From Mytilus trossulus (taxonomy: Eukaryota > Mollusca > Bivalvia > Mytilida > Mytilidae): a DNA stretch of 64,000 nucleotides. Positions within the stretch are counted from its first letter, which is position 1. Each line of letters starts with the position of its first letter. The DNA lies in assembly GCF_036588685.1 (NCBI RefSeq), contig NC_086376.1, positions 17,230,411-17,294,410 on the forward strand. Reading direction: 5' to 3'. The position numbers were made by a program, and so were the translations under genes. Under the pieces are notes generated by a model. It did no database searches. It had not been told where the DNA came from and was given only the letters and a program-made list of their open reading frames with translations. Below, in pieces: positions 1-12,105 of this stretch.

Positions 1-2440
1 TATCTTTTTTCAGACTTTTGGATGAAAAGTTTTAACTAATATACAAATTGGAAAAAAGAAAACTGAACAACTTGAACCCGCAACATATACTTGATCTCAT
101 GTGCTCTGGAAGAGTAAGCAGATCTTGCTCTTTGTGTAGTTTTAGGAATGACATGTCTTGGTGCCCTTTTCCTACATACCCGTAGCCAGGGGGGGGGGGG
201 GGTTCGGACGAACCCCCCTTTAAATCAAATAGGCACTGTTAAAGTCAACAAAATTGTGACTGTTGAGTCGAGTCGAGTTTGTGAGTCTAAATACTCCCCC
301 CATGAAAATTTCTCGCTAGGACCCTGTCATATATGTAATCAGAGGATTTTGCAAATTATTGCAATTGTGTGCTTTAAAAATTGATTAAAATGTGTGAAAA
401 AGTATTCTTTTGAAAAAAAAATCAGTACACAGATATAGGAATGGTATGATTCTGTTTAAACTATAGATCCTGTGTCCAAGCTTTGTTTTCTTGTAGATTG
501 GTGTAAAATAAAAATGTGGGTCAAGCATTAATATCAACGCAACAAAACAGAATATCCACCAAAATCAGAGTGAGACATTTATATGCCATTTTCAAAGTAG
601 ACCTTGGAAGTGTTATGGCATTTTGTTAATGCTTTAAATGGTATTATAGCTCTAATATGTATTAAGAATTGGATGTACTAGGCATTGGGCATTCCGATTG
701 AATGGTAATCTCAAGACATGCTACAGGGCCCAGACCCACTCAAATTTAAATGGTAAGTGTACATCAGGTTGTTTGATAAACGTGATATTGACAGGAATTT
801 TATAAACATTTGTGAGTGTTAACTTCCCACCTGCCTAGTATTTTTTTATATAAGCGACAAGAATAAAGACTAAAAATCAAGTGGCAATAATTTATGCATC
901 AGATTTTCATACCACAGTAACAGGCAGGCACTATTTGTTGATTGGTACTTTTTAAAATTGACAAGTTGAAACATTTCATATGAATATTTACAGAATCAAA
1001 AAATGACTGTAATCATTACCCTTAACAATGGCTTAAATCAAAGATTAACTGAGTGCATATACTTTGCACAGAATTCTGTTAAACACTGCAGCATAATTAA
1101 ATAACTACAGAAAATGTGATACGAGGAGTTTGAGCAACATGAAAAACAGCAACAAATGACGTAAAGCCGTCAACCCATCATTGCATCAAAATTTTAAAGT
1201 AAAATATATTCAAAATCATGGAAACATCATCCCCCTTCATTGTCCTAATCAATTTCGTGGTTAAAAGCTGTTAAATATGATATAATTTGCTTAATTTTGC
1301 ATCGCAATAACTCCAAAAACGTCTACAAAATGTTGAATTTTGACCTCCGGTTGAAGTATTTATTATGTAAACAAGACTCATAGTGACAGGCATTCCTGTA
1401 CATAGTCATGTACCCATATGTTTCTGGGTCAAATTTATTTATATCTCGACCATTGAAAAGCTTTAGGATGCATTTGTGTCAGTTCTTTGCAGACTGGGGG
1501 ATTACCCGTGGGTTTGTGGAAATCAACGGTCACGGAGGTACTCTTTTGATTTATCATATTTCAGTAACGGAGCACTTTTTTGAATACCTAATTTGGCAGT
1601 CGTGTGACAAAATCTATTCTTATGAAAAATTAACCTCAAATACTAATAGATGATAAGTTGTTTTGATACATTTATTTTCTGAAGCACAGACTGCGTTTTT
1701 GTTTACATGCTGGTTACAGAGTCACCACGAAATTTTAAGATTATGTCCCCTTTCCCGCGTGACCACCGGAAGGAGCTCTTCAATGTAACTGGGACTGCTT
1801 CATTTGTTCTAGGTCGGGTATGCCCGGTTTGCCCTATCACGTTACCGGGTTTAATATGGCTGAAAATAAAACGAGTGGAACCGGCTGATTTAAAGATGAC
1901 GACAGAAGTTCAAATTTATACCTTTTTGCTTTCTAAGCTAGGGAATATAAAAAATGAACCTGTCAACAATAAGTATATACATTTTAAAATGCAATCTTTT
2001 TTTCTTAGGCCTTATTAATCATAAAAACGTTTCTCTGAGATAATTTTATAAATTTAAAAATAAAGTATAGCATGGCAATTTATTATCATCAAAGTGGACC
2101 AATGCAGTATCATATAATATAGTCTGATTGAAAAAAAATCAATCTTCACCTTTCAAATGCCGACAATCTATCTAAAATTGCGCTTCCCGCCATACTTTTA
2201 TGACCGGCTGATTGCTTGCCGGTGAGTGAAGATCGGCGAGGGCGGCTTAAGCATATTTGTGCCGGCGGCTTAAGCATATTTTCACCGGCGTCTGATTTTA
2301 CAGCAAATGAAGCGACTGTGCCAATACCGGAAGCGTCGACCGGGCTAACCTAGGTTAATCCGCTGTGGCAAATAAAGTACTACCACTGGCTTTCCCACTG
2401 AGAATCTGCAGCACCAAAAAGGAATTCGAAGGGAGTGCTC
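1..2440. other. Intergenic, no supported gene
   Basis: I see no gene here. The open frames around 1408-1653 and 1707-2018 match nothing I recognise and lack exon signals. A run of 14 G lies at 189-202. A stretch near 100-140 resembles the 'agagtaagcagatc' repeat seen again near 23525. At 2240-2290 a locally GC-richer patch repeats the words 'ggcggcttaagcatatt' twice about 24 bp apart. Confidence 0.5.
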
Positions 2441-2639
2441 AAAGGATAAGTTAAACAAAACAGACGACACTTTAGACAAAACTAAAAGCAAAGATAAAAC
2501 AAACAATAGTCAACCAAAAAATACGCTAGAAGAGTTTAAAACATAAGAACATAAGATTTCATGGAAGATCAATATTTACATGATATGTATTCTGATAACT
2601 AATAACTACTGTAAAACATTGTAAATCAAAAGCAAAAAC

Positions 2640-5250
2640 CAAAAGAGAAGTCACACACACCTTAGAGAAAGATTTACAGGAAAAGATTGTTGAAAGAGAT
2701 TAATTAAATTTATTAAACTCTAATTTGGATGATCGTATTAAAAATTTGGAATCAGAACTGAATAAGATTTTTGATGAGAAAGCCATTGGTGCACAAATCA
2801 GAGCCAGAGAAAAATGGGTTGAATTAGGAAAAAAAAAATAATGCGTATTTTTTGAGACTTGAAAAGCAAAGGCAAATTAAGAAATCGATAAATAAGTTAT
2901 TAGATGAAAAAAACAATGTCTTAAAAGATCAAAGTAATATTTTACTTGAAATTAAAAACTACTATGAAAAACTGTTTTCATCACAAAATCCAATTGATAC
3001 ATTATCCTAAGAATACATTAAAAATACAAAATTAGAAAATAAATTAAATGACGAAAAAAGACTATTGTGTGATGGTTCAGTAACGCTTGATGAGTGTTCT
3101 GAAGCGATAAAAAATATGAAATTAAACAAGTCTCCTGGACTTGACGGTCTAACTGTAGAATTTTACAAAACGTTTTGGGAGAAGCTTAAATATCTACTTG
3201 TTAAAAATAATTTATGTTAGAAACTTTACATTTCTTTGGATTCAATGAATCATTAAAAAATTGGATTAAAACTTTGTATACTGATATTCAAACATATATA
3301 ATTAATAATGGGTGGATTTCAGAAATGTTTAAGAATTCAAGAGGATTAGACAAGGGTGTCCTTTATCTGCTCTACTTTTTGTCATATCTGTTGAAATATT
3401 GGCACTGAGACTTCGAAATAACGAAGATATAAAAGAATTTCAGATAAAATTTGATAGAAAAACACATTGTATTAAAATAAGCCAATTAGCTGATGACACA
3501 ACTTTATTTTTTAATGATATAAATGATATCGAACTAGCATTGAATGAAATTGAAATCTTCGAATCTTATTCCGGATTAATTATAAATAAAAATAAAACAG
3601 AAGGGATATGGATAGGAAAACTCAAAAATAGTAAAACAGAATAGCAAATATGAACAGGACAGATGAACCTGTAAAAGCGTTAGGGATTTATTTTGGACAT
3701 ACTAATGAAGAATGTGAGAAATTAAATTTTGAAAATAAAATAGACAAAATTGATAAATTATGTACTCTTTGGTAAATGCGAAATCTCACTATTTTAGGTT
3801 ATATCTTGATCATCAAATCTTTGATTATACCACAATTTACCTTTTTAGCTAGCTCATGCATATGTTCAAATGTTTCAAATTTATCTGGAATGACAAACCA
3901 GATAAAGTTAAAAGAAATACAATGATTGGTAGTTATACAAACGAGGGTTTAAATATGATTGACATTGAAAGTCACTTTGAATCACTCAAAGCATCATGGA
4001 TAGGTAGAATCTTAAATACAGATATGGTCAGATGGCAACTTATACCTTTAAATTATTTACAATGCTCAGGAAAAAATTGCCTAGCAATTGATATGAATAT
4101 TGATTATAATAAAGTTGATCAATATCTACCTAATATTCCAATATTTTATAAAAATGTATTAAAAAGCAAGATGAAATGGAGGACAGACAGATATACCTTT
4201 TACGAAATTAGAAAACAAATAACTTGGGGGAATAAATACATTAAATTTAATAACAAATGTCTTTTTTTTCAAAAATTGGATAAAAGGTAACTTAATTTAT
4301 GTAAATAATATTTTAAATGAAAATGGTGAAATTTCACAAGATGTAATTTTGCAAAATATTGTAAATAAATCCAACTGGATAGCTGAGTTCACATTCCTAA
4401 AAAAGCAATTCCAAAAGATTGGTAACAATGTCTTAGATCATAGAATTCAACAAGAAGTATAGTCAATGTAAAAAGACAATGTTTGTCAATAAATGGTAAA
4501 TATATTGACATTTCGTTTTTTGTCAAATAAGTTATTATATAACAGATTAGTAAAGAAAAAAATGTGAAACCTATTGGTATAAATGTATGGCTAAATGTAT
4601 TACCATTACAGACAGAATTTCATTTGAAACCATTGTACAACTTTATTTTTTACTATTTAGAATAAATAAATTGAAGATGTATCGATGGAAACTTTTACAG
4701 CATTTTACCTACTAAAAAGTTATTGTTTAGATGGAAGGTAACAGACAATGATTTATGTAACAAATGCTCCACTAAAGAAGAAGATCAACATTACTTTATG
4801 TCATGTTCTTTTTTACACGATTTTTGGAGAAAAATTCATAATTTATTACAAAAAGTAAATATAGAAAAAGATTGCACATTGAAAGATGTTGTTTTTGGCT
4901 ATAAAATGTCTGATAAATATTACTTTGGCTTTAACTTTCTTATAACTATTATTGGGTTTTCAATTTATAAATCCTTCTATGTATCGGTTCAGAAAATGAA
5001 AAGACTTGATGTGTTTTGTCTATTCATTAGAGAATTTACAAAACGAATGTATTATTCAAAGAAGTTAAAAGAAGATAATTTTTTTAGTTAATGTTAAGAA
5101 ACATTTATTAGATTGATGTTTTTTTTTTATTAATATGATAGAATTGAAATTTATATGTATGCTTCGCAAGGAGCTTGGACTTGTTGAAGACAATGAAACA
5201 AGCAACTGATGGAAATAAAGGAATTTTAAAAATAAAAAAAATAAAAAAGA
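2640..5250 (+). pseudogene. Degenerate L1/Tx1-like LINE, reverse transcriptase and 3' end
   Basis: This is the remains of a non-LTR retrotransposon ORF2, broken by many stops and frameshifts. Conceptual translation shows, in order: a pre-RT helix region with EKWVELGKKNNAYFLRLEK-like residues (about 2810-2870); an RT segment with KSPGLDGLTVEFYK (about 3127-3170); an RT core fragment with the catalytic LADDTTLFF motif (about 3485-3515) followed by GLIINKNKTEG; a thumb/connection region (3856-4290); and a C-terminal cysteine-rich zinc-knuckle-like motif, CNKC-x8-HYFMSC (4750-4812). The element ends in an A-rich tail of TAAAAA units near 5225-5250. The endonuclease half is missing, so it is a 5'-truncated, long-dead insertion. 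The clade call rests on motif style only. Confidence 0.85.
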
Positions 5251-5309
5251 TACATGTGTATTGTTATAGCGTCGAAAGCATGTGCTTACGGCTTTCAGAT
5301 TTCAATATC

Positions 5310-5645
5310 AACCTGACTTAACTAAAATATGTATCAAAACTTTTATATTTGCATAGTGTTTACAAATTAGTAAACATATTATTGCATTCACAGAAACAAG
5401 TTTCACTCTTGACTCACATAGGATAAGTATATTTGGTATGCAACAGTGTGAATTTAACAGTAAGTTTTGGAAGGGTTCAACATGAGATCAAATTTCTCAC
5501 TATCAAGCATACCCAGAGTTAACGTTTCTAGAGAATGCTATGAAATGTTTGTTCTTTTTAAACTTGTAGTATCTCCATATATCTTATATCATTATTCTTT
5601 GGTTCTCTACACTATACAAACATATTAAGTGAAGTTCACTCATGC
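5310..5645. repeat. Dispersed repeat copy 1 (partner at 9036-9370)
   Basis: About 335 bp is diverged but clearly collinear with 9036-9370. Shared anchors include 'aaaacttttatatt', 'ctcttgact', 'aaatttctcact', 'cataccca', 'agagaatg', 'agtatctccata' and 'cactatacaaaca'. It is either a dispersed element or an old segmental duplication. No coding potential is seen. Confidence 0.7.
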
Positions 5646-5670
5646 TATACTATACATGTAGCATATTTAT

Positions 5671-5885
5671 CACAAGACAAGGGAAAAAGGTTGCCTTTAT
5701 CTTCAGTTGGATGAAAAGTATGCTATAACATACTCACAACAAAAAAGTGAAAAGGGACGCTTTATTATCTGGAGTAGGATGATAAATATGCTATATCATA
5801 CTAACCACATAACAAGTGAGAAGAAACGCATTTTTCTGGGGTAAGATGCTGAATATGCTATGATATACTCACAAAACAAGTGAAA
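5671..5885. repeat. Three-unit tandem repeat, about 66 bp per unit
   Basis: Units start near 5671, 5735 and 5803, with a partial fourth from 5870. Each has the order 'cacaa..aagtgaaaa', 'ggatga.aa.tatgctat' and 'atact'. The units are about 70-80% alike by eye. It follows directly on the dispersed repeat at 5310-5645. Confidence 0.7.
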
Positions 5886-6084
5886 AATTCAATGGTAGGA
5901 AAGACATAAATATCTATTAAGCAGGTCACACGAATATATGTGACATTCCTATACAGGGCAGGTATATTTTTATTTTTATTATGATTATTATTACAAGGCA
6001 TTTTTATAGCGCATTATATAAAACTACAGTTACTCTTTGCGTTTTTCATGTTAAAACAAAAGTACACAAGTGTCTTCATACACG

Positions 6085-6460
6085 AAATTACAAAGTTAAA
6101 AATAAAGGCAACAGTAGTATACCGCTGTTCAAAACTCATAAATCCATGGACAAAAAACAAAATCGGGGTAACAAACTAAAACCGAGGGAAACGCATTAAA
6201 TACAAGAGGAGAACAACGACACAACACCGAAACGCAACACACACAGAAACGGACCAATCATCAGACAAAATCCCACGAGAATAACACATATAACATCTAA
6301 ACCAAATACATGAATTTGGGATAAACAAGTACCGTGCCACGTCTTATCTTAATATCTTAAAAATAAGAGAAAACAAACGACACAACATTAAAATGCAACA
6401 CACAGAGAAACGAACAATAATATAACAATGGCCATCTTCCTGACTTGGTACAGGACATTT
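6085..6460 (-). repeat. Dispersed repeat, 'aacagcggtat' family, with internal duplication
   Basis: Read on the minus strand this matches copies at 15385-15535 and 28690-28840; the shared core is the segment around 'gaacagcggtatac'. The part with 'acgacacaac..gcaacacacagaaac' occurs twice, near 6206-6255 and 6368-6412. No open frame of interest is present. Confidence 0.6.
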
Positions 6461-6872
6461 AAAAAAAATATACCAAAAATTGTTTTAAAGCATACAACAT
6501 CAAATCAACTATAGAAAGATAAGACTCCAAAACTTGATTTGAAATAACTTAAAATAATTATTAATGAATAAGTAAAAATTTGAAAACTTGTTATCTTTAC
6601 TAAATATTTCTAATTAGATATCAAAGGTACTTCTAAAATTGAATTTTGTATTTTAAAATAAGTTACTAAAATACTACAGCTTGTACAAAATAAATAAAAA
6701 TAAAAATGTTAAATCAAAATATACAGAGACACATAAAATCAGACTAAAATGTACAAAATATTAAAAACCAACATCAGTCAAATAAAACAAACCACAGTTC
6801 CATGTCTTAACTATTAGCGATCCACAAATGCAACATTAAATAGATACGTCTTTATTCTTTTTTTAAATAGTT

Positions 6873-7260
6873 CTAGCGATTGTTCATTTCGAAGACTTTT
6901 TTGTAGGCCGCGACATTGAACCTCCGTTCACCATTCATTTTGGTCCATGCATTTTTTGGCATCTCAATTAAAGAAGCATTTCCAGATCGCAACGATCTTG
7001 CTGGTTTGTAAAAATTTATTAGTTCACTAAGATACAAAGGTGCAAGTCCATGCAAGGCTTTGAATGCATAAAGCAACAGTTTCTACTGGCATCAGAATTT
7101 AAATGGTAGCCAATGAAGAGTCATAAGTGTTGGAGTTATATGTTCAAACTCCTTTTTGCGGGTCACAAGTCTGGCAGCTGTGTTCTGAACACGTTGAAGT
7201 TTGAATAAACTCGAGGCATTCACACCATACATCAAAGCATTATTGTAATATTAAGATCAA
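6873..7260 (-). pseudogene. LINE reverse transcriptase C-terminal fragment
   Basis: The minus strand encodes the very end of a CR1/L2-like LINE reverse transcriptase. It includes LQRVQNTAARLVT and HWLPF (7090-7215), then after a stop LYAFKALHGLAPLYLSELI and the PARSLRS motif (6950-7075). This 'LQR.QN.AARL ... LPv..R..yk...l.yk.l.g.aP.YL..l' signature is characteristic of the region after the RT thumb. The fragment is broken by at least one stop and lacks the rest of the element. Confidence 0.8.
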
Positions 7261-8273
7261 TTTTCTAAAGACAGTAAAAATTCAGCAAAGACGATTTCTT
7301 ACGAATAGAAAACATTCATATGAATGTTCACATTTACACCAAAGTTATATTACCAGATTGATAGATTAGGGATTGGACGTCATATATTTATCGACGTAAA
7401 TGATTAAGGAATGAAGCAATTGTTTTTAATATGTTGCATCAAAATAGTTACACTGACTCGCCAAATAAGAGTTTTCTCTACTTTTTCCCTTTAATACCAA
7501 AAGCCAAATATACTTTCAAATGTGAATTTTTCCTTTTGGTACTGTATGCTATCATGTCTCTATTGTAATGTTTTGTGTACCGAATGTTTCTTTTAAAAGT
7601 CAAGACTAAGGAAAGCTAGTGTTCGCTGTTCATGTTCTTCTCAATTCACATTCGGAATATCAAGTTTCAAGTATCAAGTACATTAAACCTTCGGATTCTT
7701 CGATTATAGACTGTACGTAATCAAAACTACATAAAGACATTGATTTTTTATCAATGGAACGCATTATAGTTTAGTGTAAGTGTGTAGGGCACCTACATTA
7801 TACCTAGTTTATGAACTATCTCAACTAGACACAAATAAAGTGTCTTTCAACAGGAAACCAACGCATTAAAGTAATACAATGTGATTCAAGAAAGTTATAT
7901 ATTTAGTTTGTCGTTGACATGTCATACAAATAAAGTAACCAAAATATATCCTCTAAATTGTGAGATTTTTTCTCTACTAATCACAATATCCAAAGCTCTA
8001 TGACAGGTGAAATATCAATGTTTGTACCTTTTGAAATGAATGAAGTATAACCGAATAACAAACAAGTGATAAGTAAAATTCCGCAAATTCTGAACTCGAA
8101 AAGTCCCTAATCAAATAGCAAAATGGTGAGCTATTTCTATTTTTGTTTATTCCAGTGTAAAACCGATGAACTTCATCATTCAGTAATATCAAATTACTTT
8201 GATGCATGATTGAAACAAGTATAACATTTTTGATAAAACATTTATTCGAGAAATGTCAGTCCATTTCCATTAT
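7261..8273. other. Intergenic, nothing recognised
   Basis: AT-rich sequence with no exon-like signal or repeat partner that I could find. The short frame at 7998-8207 has no family features. Confidence 0.4.
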
Positions 8274-8414
8274 CTACGGTTTTACTGTTGTCATGGTAAA
8301 ATTACACACTGCTAAATCTGCTGTCATCCCAACTTGTTCTCGACATCTACACGTTATATGGCTATTTACTTGGACATCCTTACCGGCTGCAATAATTTTG
8401 TTGCCAAAGTAACA

Positions 8415-9035
8415 GATTCAACATGTGATTTTCCGTGTTTAAATCTTATCGCTTTAAAATGCATGATAGATCAAAGCATATCTGTAGACGTTCATTTGTA
8501 AGCATCAAGAGACCGACACGCACACCAATAGTTCTTCATAAAAACGAATACATTTATTATCTAATTAAATTATTTCCATTATTTATAAATGTGAGTTAAT
8601 AATTGCCATTGTGGTTATAAATTGAGTCATAATATTATTTACGAAAACAAGCACTTATCTTTAAATCAATTTCGAATTTTTGACAACATTATCTTTCATC
8701 ATGATCTGCGAGACGATTAAGCTACGGACAAGTTACTGGTAAGACCTGCTACGAATGATTAAATCAACAGAAAAAGTTTTTTTGCTAGTTTTAGATAATT
8801 ATTTCAGTTTAAATGAAATAACGCGTTTCAGTTCGACAGACAAACACAAAATCAAAATATTGGAAATGCGCAACCGAGTGTCGTTTCTTAAAAGTACGAT
8901 ATAGCTAACTTGTGTTATATGAATATAAAGGTTCATTTATATTGTTCTATAGACGAAGGCATTCAGATTTAGAGAACTAGACCACTAATTCAATCTTGGC
9001 CTCTATAAACTTGATCCCACGATAGTTAATTGCAG
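8415..9035. other. Pseudogene intron, unremarkable part
   Basis: AT-rich sequence between the two exon remnants of the broken VWC gene. I see no element in it. Confidence 0.4.
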
Positions 9036-9370
9036 CAAAACTTTTATATTTTCATGGTGCTAACATATTAGTCTACATATTCTTGTATTCATTGCACTAT
9101 GTTCCACTCTTGACTTATATAGGATAATTAACTTTGATATGTTGCAGAATAAATTTAATAGCAAGTTTTAGAAGGATACACCATGACATTAAATTTCTCA
9201 CTGTCAAACATACCCATAAATCTAATTTTCACACAGTTTCCAGAGAATGATTTGCAATTGTTGTTTTTTGTAAACTTTTAGTATCTCCATAGTTCTAATA
9301 TCATTATTTCTTTTGTTCATTATTTCTTTTCTCTTCACTATACAAACAAACAAATGGTGAAGTGCATTCA
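9036..9370. repeat. Dispersed repeat copy 2 (partner at 5310-5645)
   Basis: Collinear with the first copy and in the same orientation. It lies inside the intron region of the broken VWC gene. Confidence 0.7.
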
Positions 9371-9374
9371 ATAT

Positions 9375-9800
9375 TTAAAAAAAGAACAAGGCATATCATT
9401 GACCGTTGTGATAAAACCCGACAGACATTCTTTAAACGCTACCAAGATAAAGATAGTACAGAAGTATCAAGACTACAAAAAATAGACTGACCAAAAAGGA
9501 AAATGAAATAATCAGAGTGTGATACAAGATTTGTTGAAGAAAAACAGATTACAATTTTAACAAAACCAATAGCAAAGATAAAAACCAATTACTCAAGAAA
9601 AGTTTAGATCATACGAAAATAAATAATATTTCATGGAAAATAAATATTTAAATGGTGTGTTTTCTAATACAAACAAAACCCCAACACACTTGATACGGAG
9701 ATTTTTACCCAGATAATGAATATTTAAATGATGTGTTTTCTAATTTAAACAAACCCCAAACACACTTGATACGGAGAATTTAACCAGACAATGAATATCT
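9375..9800 (+). repeat. LINE-5'-region-like fragment with a tandem duplication of about 80 bp
   Basis: The part around 9540-9650 ('aaaaccaatagcaaagataaaa', 'atttcatggaaaataaatattta') resembles 2470-2580, upstream of the LINE. Within it, a segment of about 80 bp containing 'tttaaatg.tgtgttttctaat' and 'cacacttgatacggaga' is present twice in tandem (about 9645-9715 and 9718-9795). No intact frame is seen. Confidence 0.6.
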
Positions 9801-10542
9801 TACAGAACATTTAAGTTTTACTTTTAGAAATATAAGTAATGTAATTTCCAATAGGATTCCCTTATCGGCTAAATCTTTGAAACTTTTACTATGAAGTTGC
9901 GTAACAAAACACAATACTTATGAATATTAGAGACGACAAAAGCCGTGTTTTGTGAATTAAGATGTATTTACAAAGTGTAACATCCAGTATCTAACCACCT
10001 ATACAGACATGTCTACAGTTAATGTGTGTTACTGATCGGACAAGCCGTTGTCAGTTGTTTTCCGAACGTTCTTTTAGTTGACACAGTATTACGTTTGCTT
10101 TTGTCTGTTTTATGGGACTTCTTTCTTTGAATTTATTGAGGCATTCGGTGTTTTTGTTATATTTTTTCACATGTTTTGTCCTCTACTAAACCATCAAACA
10201 GAAAAATATTTCATATCCAAAAAAATTATACCATGTTTCTATCATTTTATTTTACTGCATGTGAACAGACAAGTGACCCATTATAATATAGTTTATGTCT
10301 TCGTATATAAGTATCGTACCGTTTTGACAGACAGGACAACATTTGTCAGGGTACTGTACAGAATTTACACATTCCACTATAAAGCAGTCAGCGATAAAAC
10401 ATTGTGATTGACCATTTTAACAAGCACACCATTCACAAGGAGACTCCTTGCAGTGACTACCTTCTGGATGCCGCTTTCCATATCTGGAGCACACGGATGG
10501 TCGAGTTGCAAAATGAGGAATGGTTAAAGAGATGACTACCGT

Positions 10543-10822
10543 AATTAGTTATCAAAGGTACCAGGATTATAATTTAGTACGCCAGACGCGCGTTTCGTCT
10601 ACATAAGACTCATCAGTGACGCTCATATCAAAATATTTGTAAAGCCAAACAAGTACAAAGTTGAAGAGCATTGAGGATCCAAAATTCCAAAACATTTAAA
10701 AAAATGCCAAATACGGCTAAGGTTATCTATGCCTGGGATAAGAAAATCCTTAGTTTTTCGAAAAATTCAAAGTTTTGTAACAGGAAATTTGTTAAAGTGA
10801 CCACATTATTGATATTCAAATA
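10543..10822 (-). repeat. Dispersed 275-bp repeat (family R4) inserted in an exon
   Basis: In + orientation it begins 'ttatcaaaggtaccagg' and ends near 'caataatgtgg' read in reverse. Other copies are at 21030-21455 (tandem), 51592-51830 and 60085-60370, with a scrap at 14664-14692. All share the 'cgccagacgcgcgtttcgtct' block and a 'ggatcc' site. Here it interrupts the signal-peptide coding part of the broken VWC exon 1. The flanking gene sequence resumes on both sides, so the insertion limits are known to within a few bases. Confidence 0.85.
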
Positions 10823-11304
10823 TCATTACGATTACATTAAGTATTTTCCGTGTATTCATTATAGGCGAATATTGTGATAAAGAAAACCTGGTAAAGTTCT
10901 TATCAGCACACTGACAGGTGTTGCAGAAAAGATCTTACTACTGTATGACCCTTGTGTTGGTAAATTTAACGGAATTTATTGACAAATATCTGTAATAGTA
11001 GGGAACATTTCCTTATTGGGAGCCTTGATTATGATAAAACAACAACGAAAAAGAGGTACACTGACAACCAAGTAAATCAGCAAAAGTAGCCACTTGAATA
11101 CACTCCCAAACAGCCATTTTGATAACAAGGTCAAAATGATTTGTTTACCCTATTCTTTTATTAAACAATTTTGTTTTATTCTTTTTTTTTTTGCTTTCTT
11201 TTTGCGGCAATATTTTATCAATTTTCTTATTTTGTTGGTATATTCGCAATAAAGATACCATTTGAAATATTTTTATCATACATTTTCTGTGAAGAACTAC
11301 AAGG

Positions 11305-11400
11305 TAAAATCACAAAAATACTGAACTCCGAGGAAATAAAATCGGAAAGTCCCTAGTCACACGGCAAAATCAAATGACAAAACATATTAAAAACAAACAC
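11305..11400 (+). repeat. Dispersed repeat family R1 (fragment)
   Basis: Begins 'aaatcacaaaaatactgaactc' and includes 'ggaaagtccctagtca'. The same family occurs at 14755-15045, 15830-16030, 16955-17010, 26018-26275, 38717-38965, 50720-50950, 52408-52460 and 63905-64000. Confidence 0.7.
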
Positions 11401-11870
11401 AAACAACATTCTTTTACATAAATTAGGCCATTAGTTTTCTCGTTTGAATTGTTTCCATTGTTATTTCTGGGTCTTTTATAGCTGACTATGCGGTATGGGG
11501 TTTGTGCATTGTTGAAGTCCTTACGATTACATATTGTTTTGATCTCTCGTTGATATTTTTCTCATTGTCAATCATATCACATCTTCTTTTTTATAAATAT
11601 GTTATTTTATAATAAAGCACAATATTGTGATATTCTTAGACATTTCAGATGTTTTAAGATCCATCCGTAAATGAAGATAGTAAATCTAACACATGTAAAA
11701 CATATTGGCTAAAACTGGGAGTCTCCTGAACTGAATTTTAATGTGCGTATTGTTATGCGTTTACTTGTTTACATTGGCTAAGGGTATAATGAGAGGGTTG
11801 AGATCTCATAAACATGTTTAACCCCGACTGTCCCAAGTCAGGAGCCTCTGGCCTTTGTTAGTCTTGTAGG
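11400..11870 (+). repeat. Dispersed repeat family R2 (two rearranged pieces)
   Basis: One piece (11420-11585) has 'gttttctcgtttgaattg', 'tatagctgactatgcgg' and 'attgttgaag'. A second (about 11785-11870) has 'gagggttg', 'catgtttaaccccg' and 'cccaagtcaggagcct', which lies upstream in complete copies. The order is therefore scrambled relative to the fuller copy at 52905-53370. Confidence 0.65.
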
Positions 11871-12090
11871 ATTTTAAATTTTAGTTTCTTGTACATAATT
11901 CGGAGTTTAGTCCATTATCACTGAACTAGAATACATTTTTTTAAGGGACTAGCTGAAGGACGCCTATGGATGTGGGAGTTGTTGCTACATTTAAGACCCA
12001 TTGGTTGCCTTCGGCTGTTATCTGCTCTATGGTCGGGTTGTTGTCGCTTTGACACATTACCCATTTTCTTTCTCAATTTTATTTAATACA
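11870..12090 (+). repeat. Dispersed repeat family R3
   Basis: Reads 'ttttagtttcttgta ... ctgaaggacgcct ... ggttgccttcggctgtt ... gtcgctttgacacatt ... tctcaatttta'. Matching copies are at 25738-25960 (+) and 61620-61820 (-), with a short piece at 54855-54905. It abuts the 3' end of the VWC gene at 12106, and its 'tttatt' (near 12078) would supply an AATAAA to that gene on the minus strand. Confidence 0.75.
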
Positions 12091-12105
12091 GTTCATTTCC
12101 ATAAT

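Larger units (their letters stand above)
8274..10859 (-). pseudogene. Broken VWC-tail gene, closest to the gene at 12106-14068
   Basis: This is a two-exon paralogue that has lost function. The exon 1 remnant runs from the ATG at 10859 down to about 10320; exon 2 is at 8274-8414. Exon 1 is split inside the signal peptide by a repeat insertion (about 10543-10822). It carries an in-frame TAA in the middle of the VWC domain (after WCAC), and its donor has changed from GTAAGA to GTACGA. In exon 2 the acceptor AG is gone and 6 nt are deleted, turning FGFGMT into VGMT, yet the frame still ends at the same VKP-stop. The region matching the intact paralogue's TATA box (about 10971-10980) is also degraded. 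Upstream, the 'cttatcag' motif near 10898 is kept. Four independent lesions make expression of a normal product very unlikely. Confidence 0.88.
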
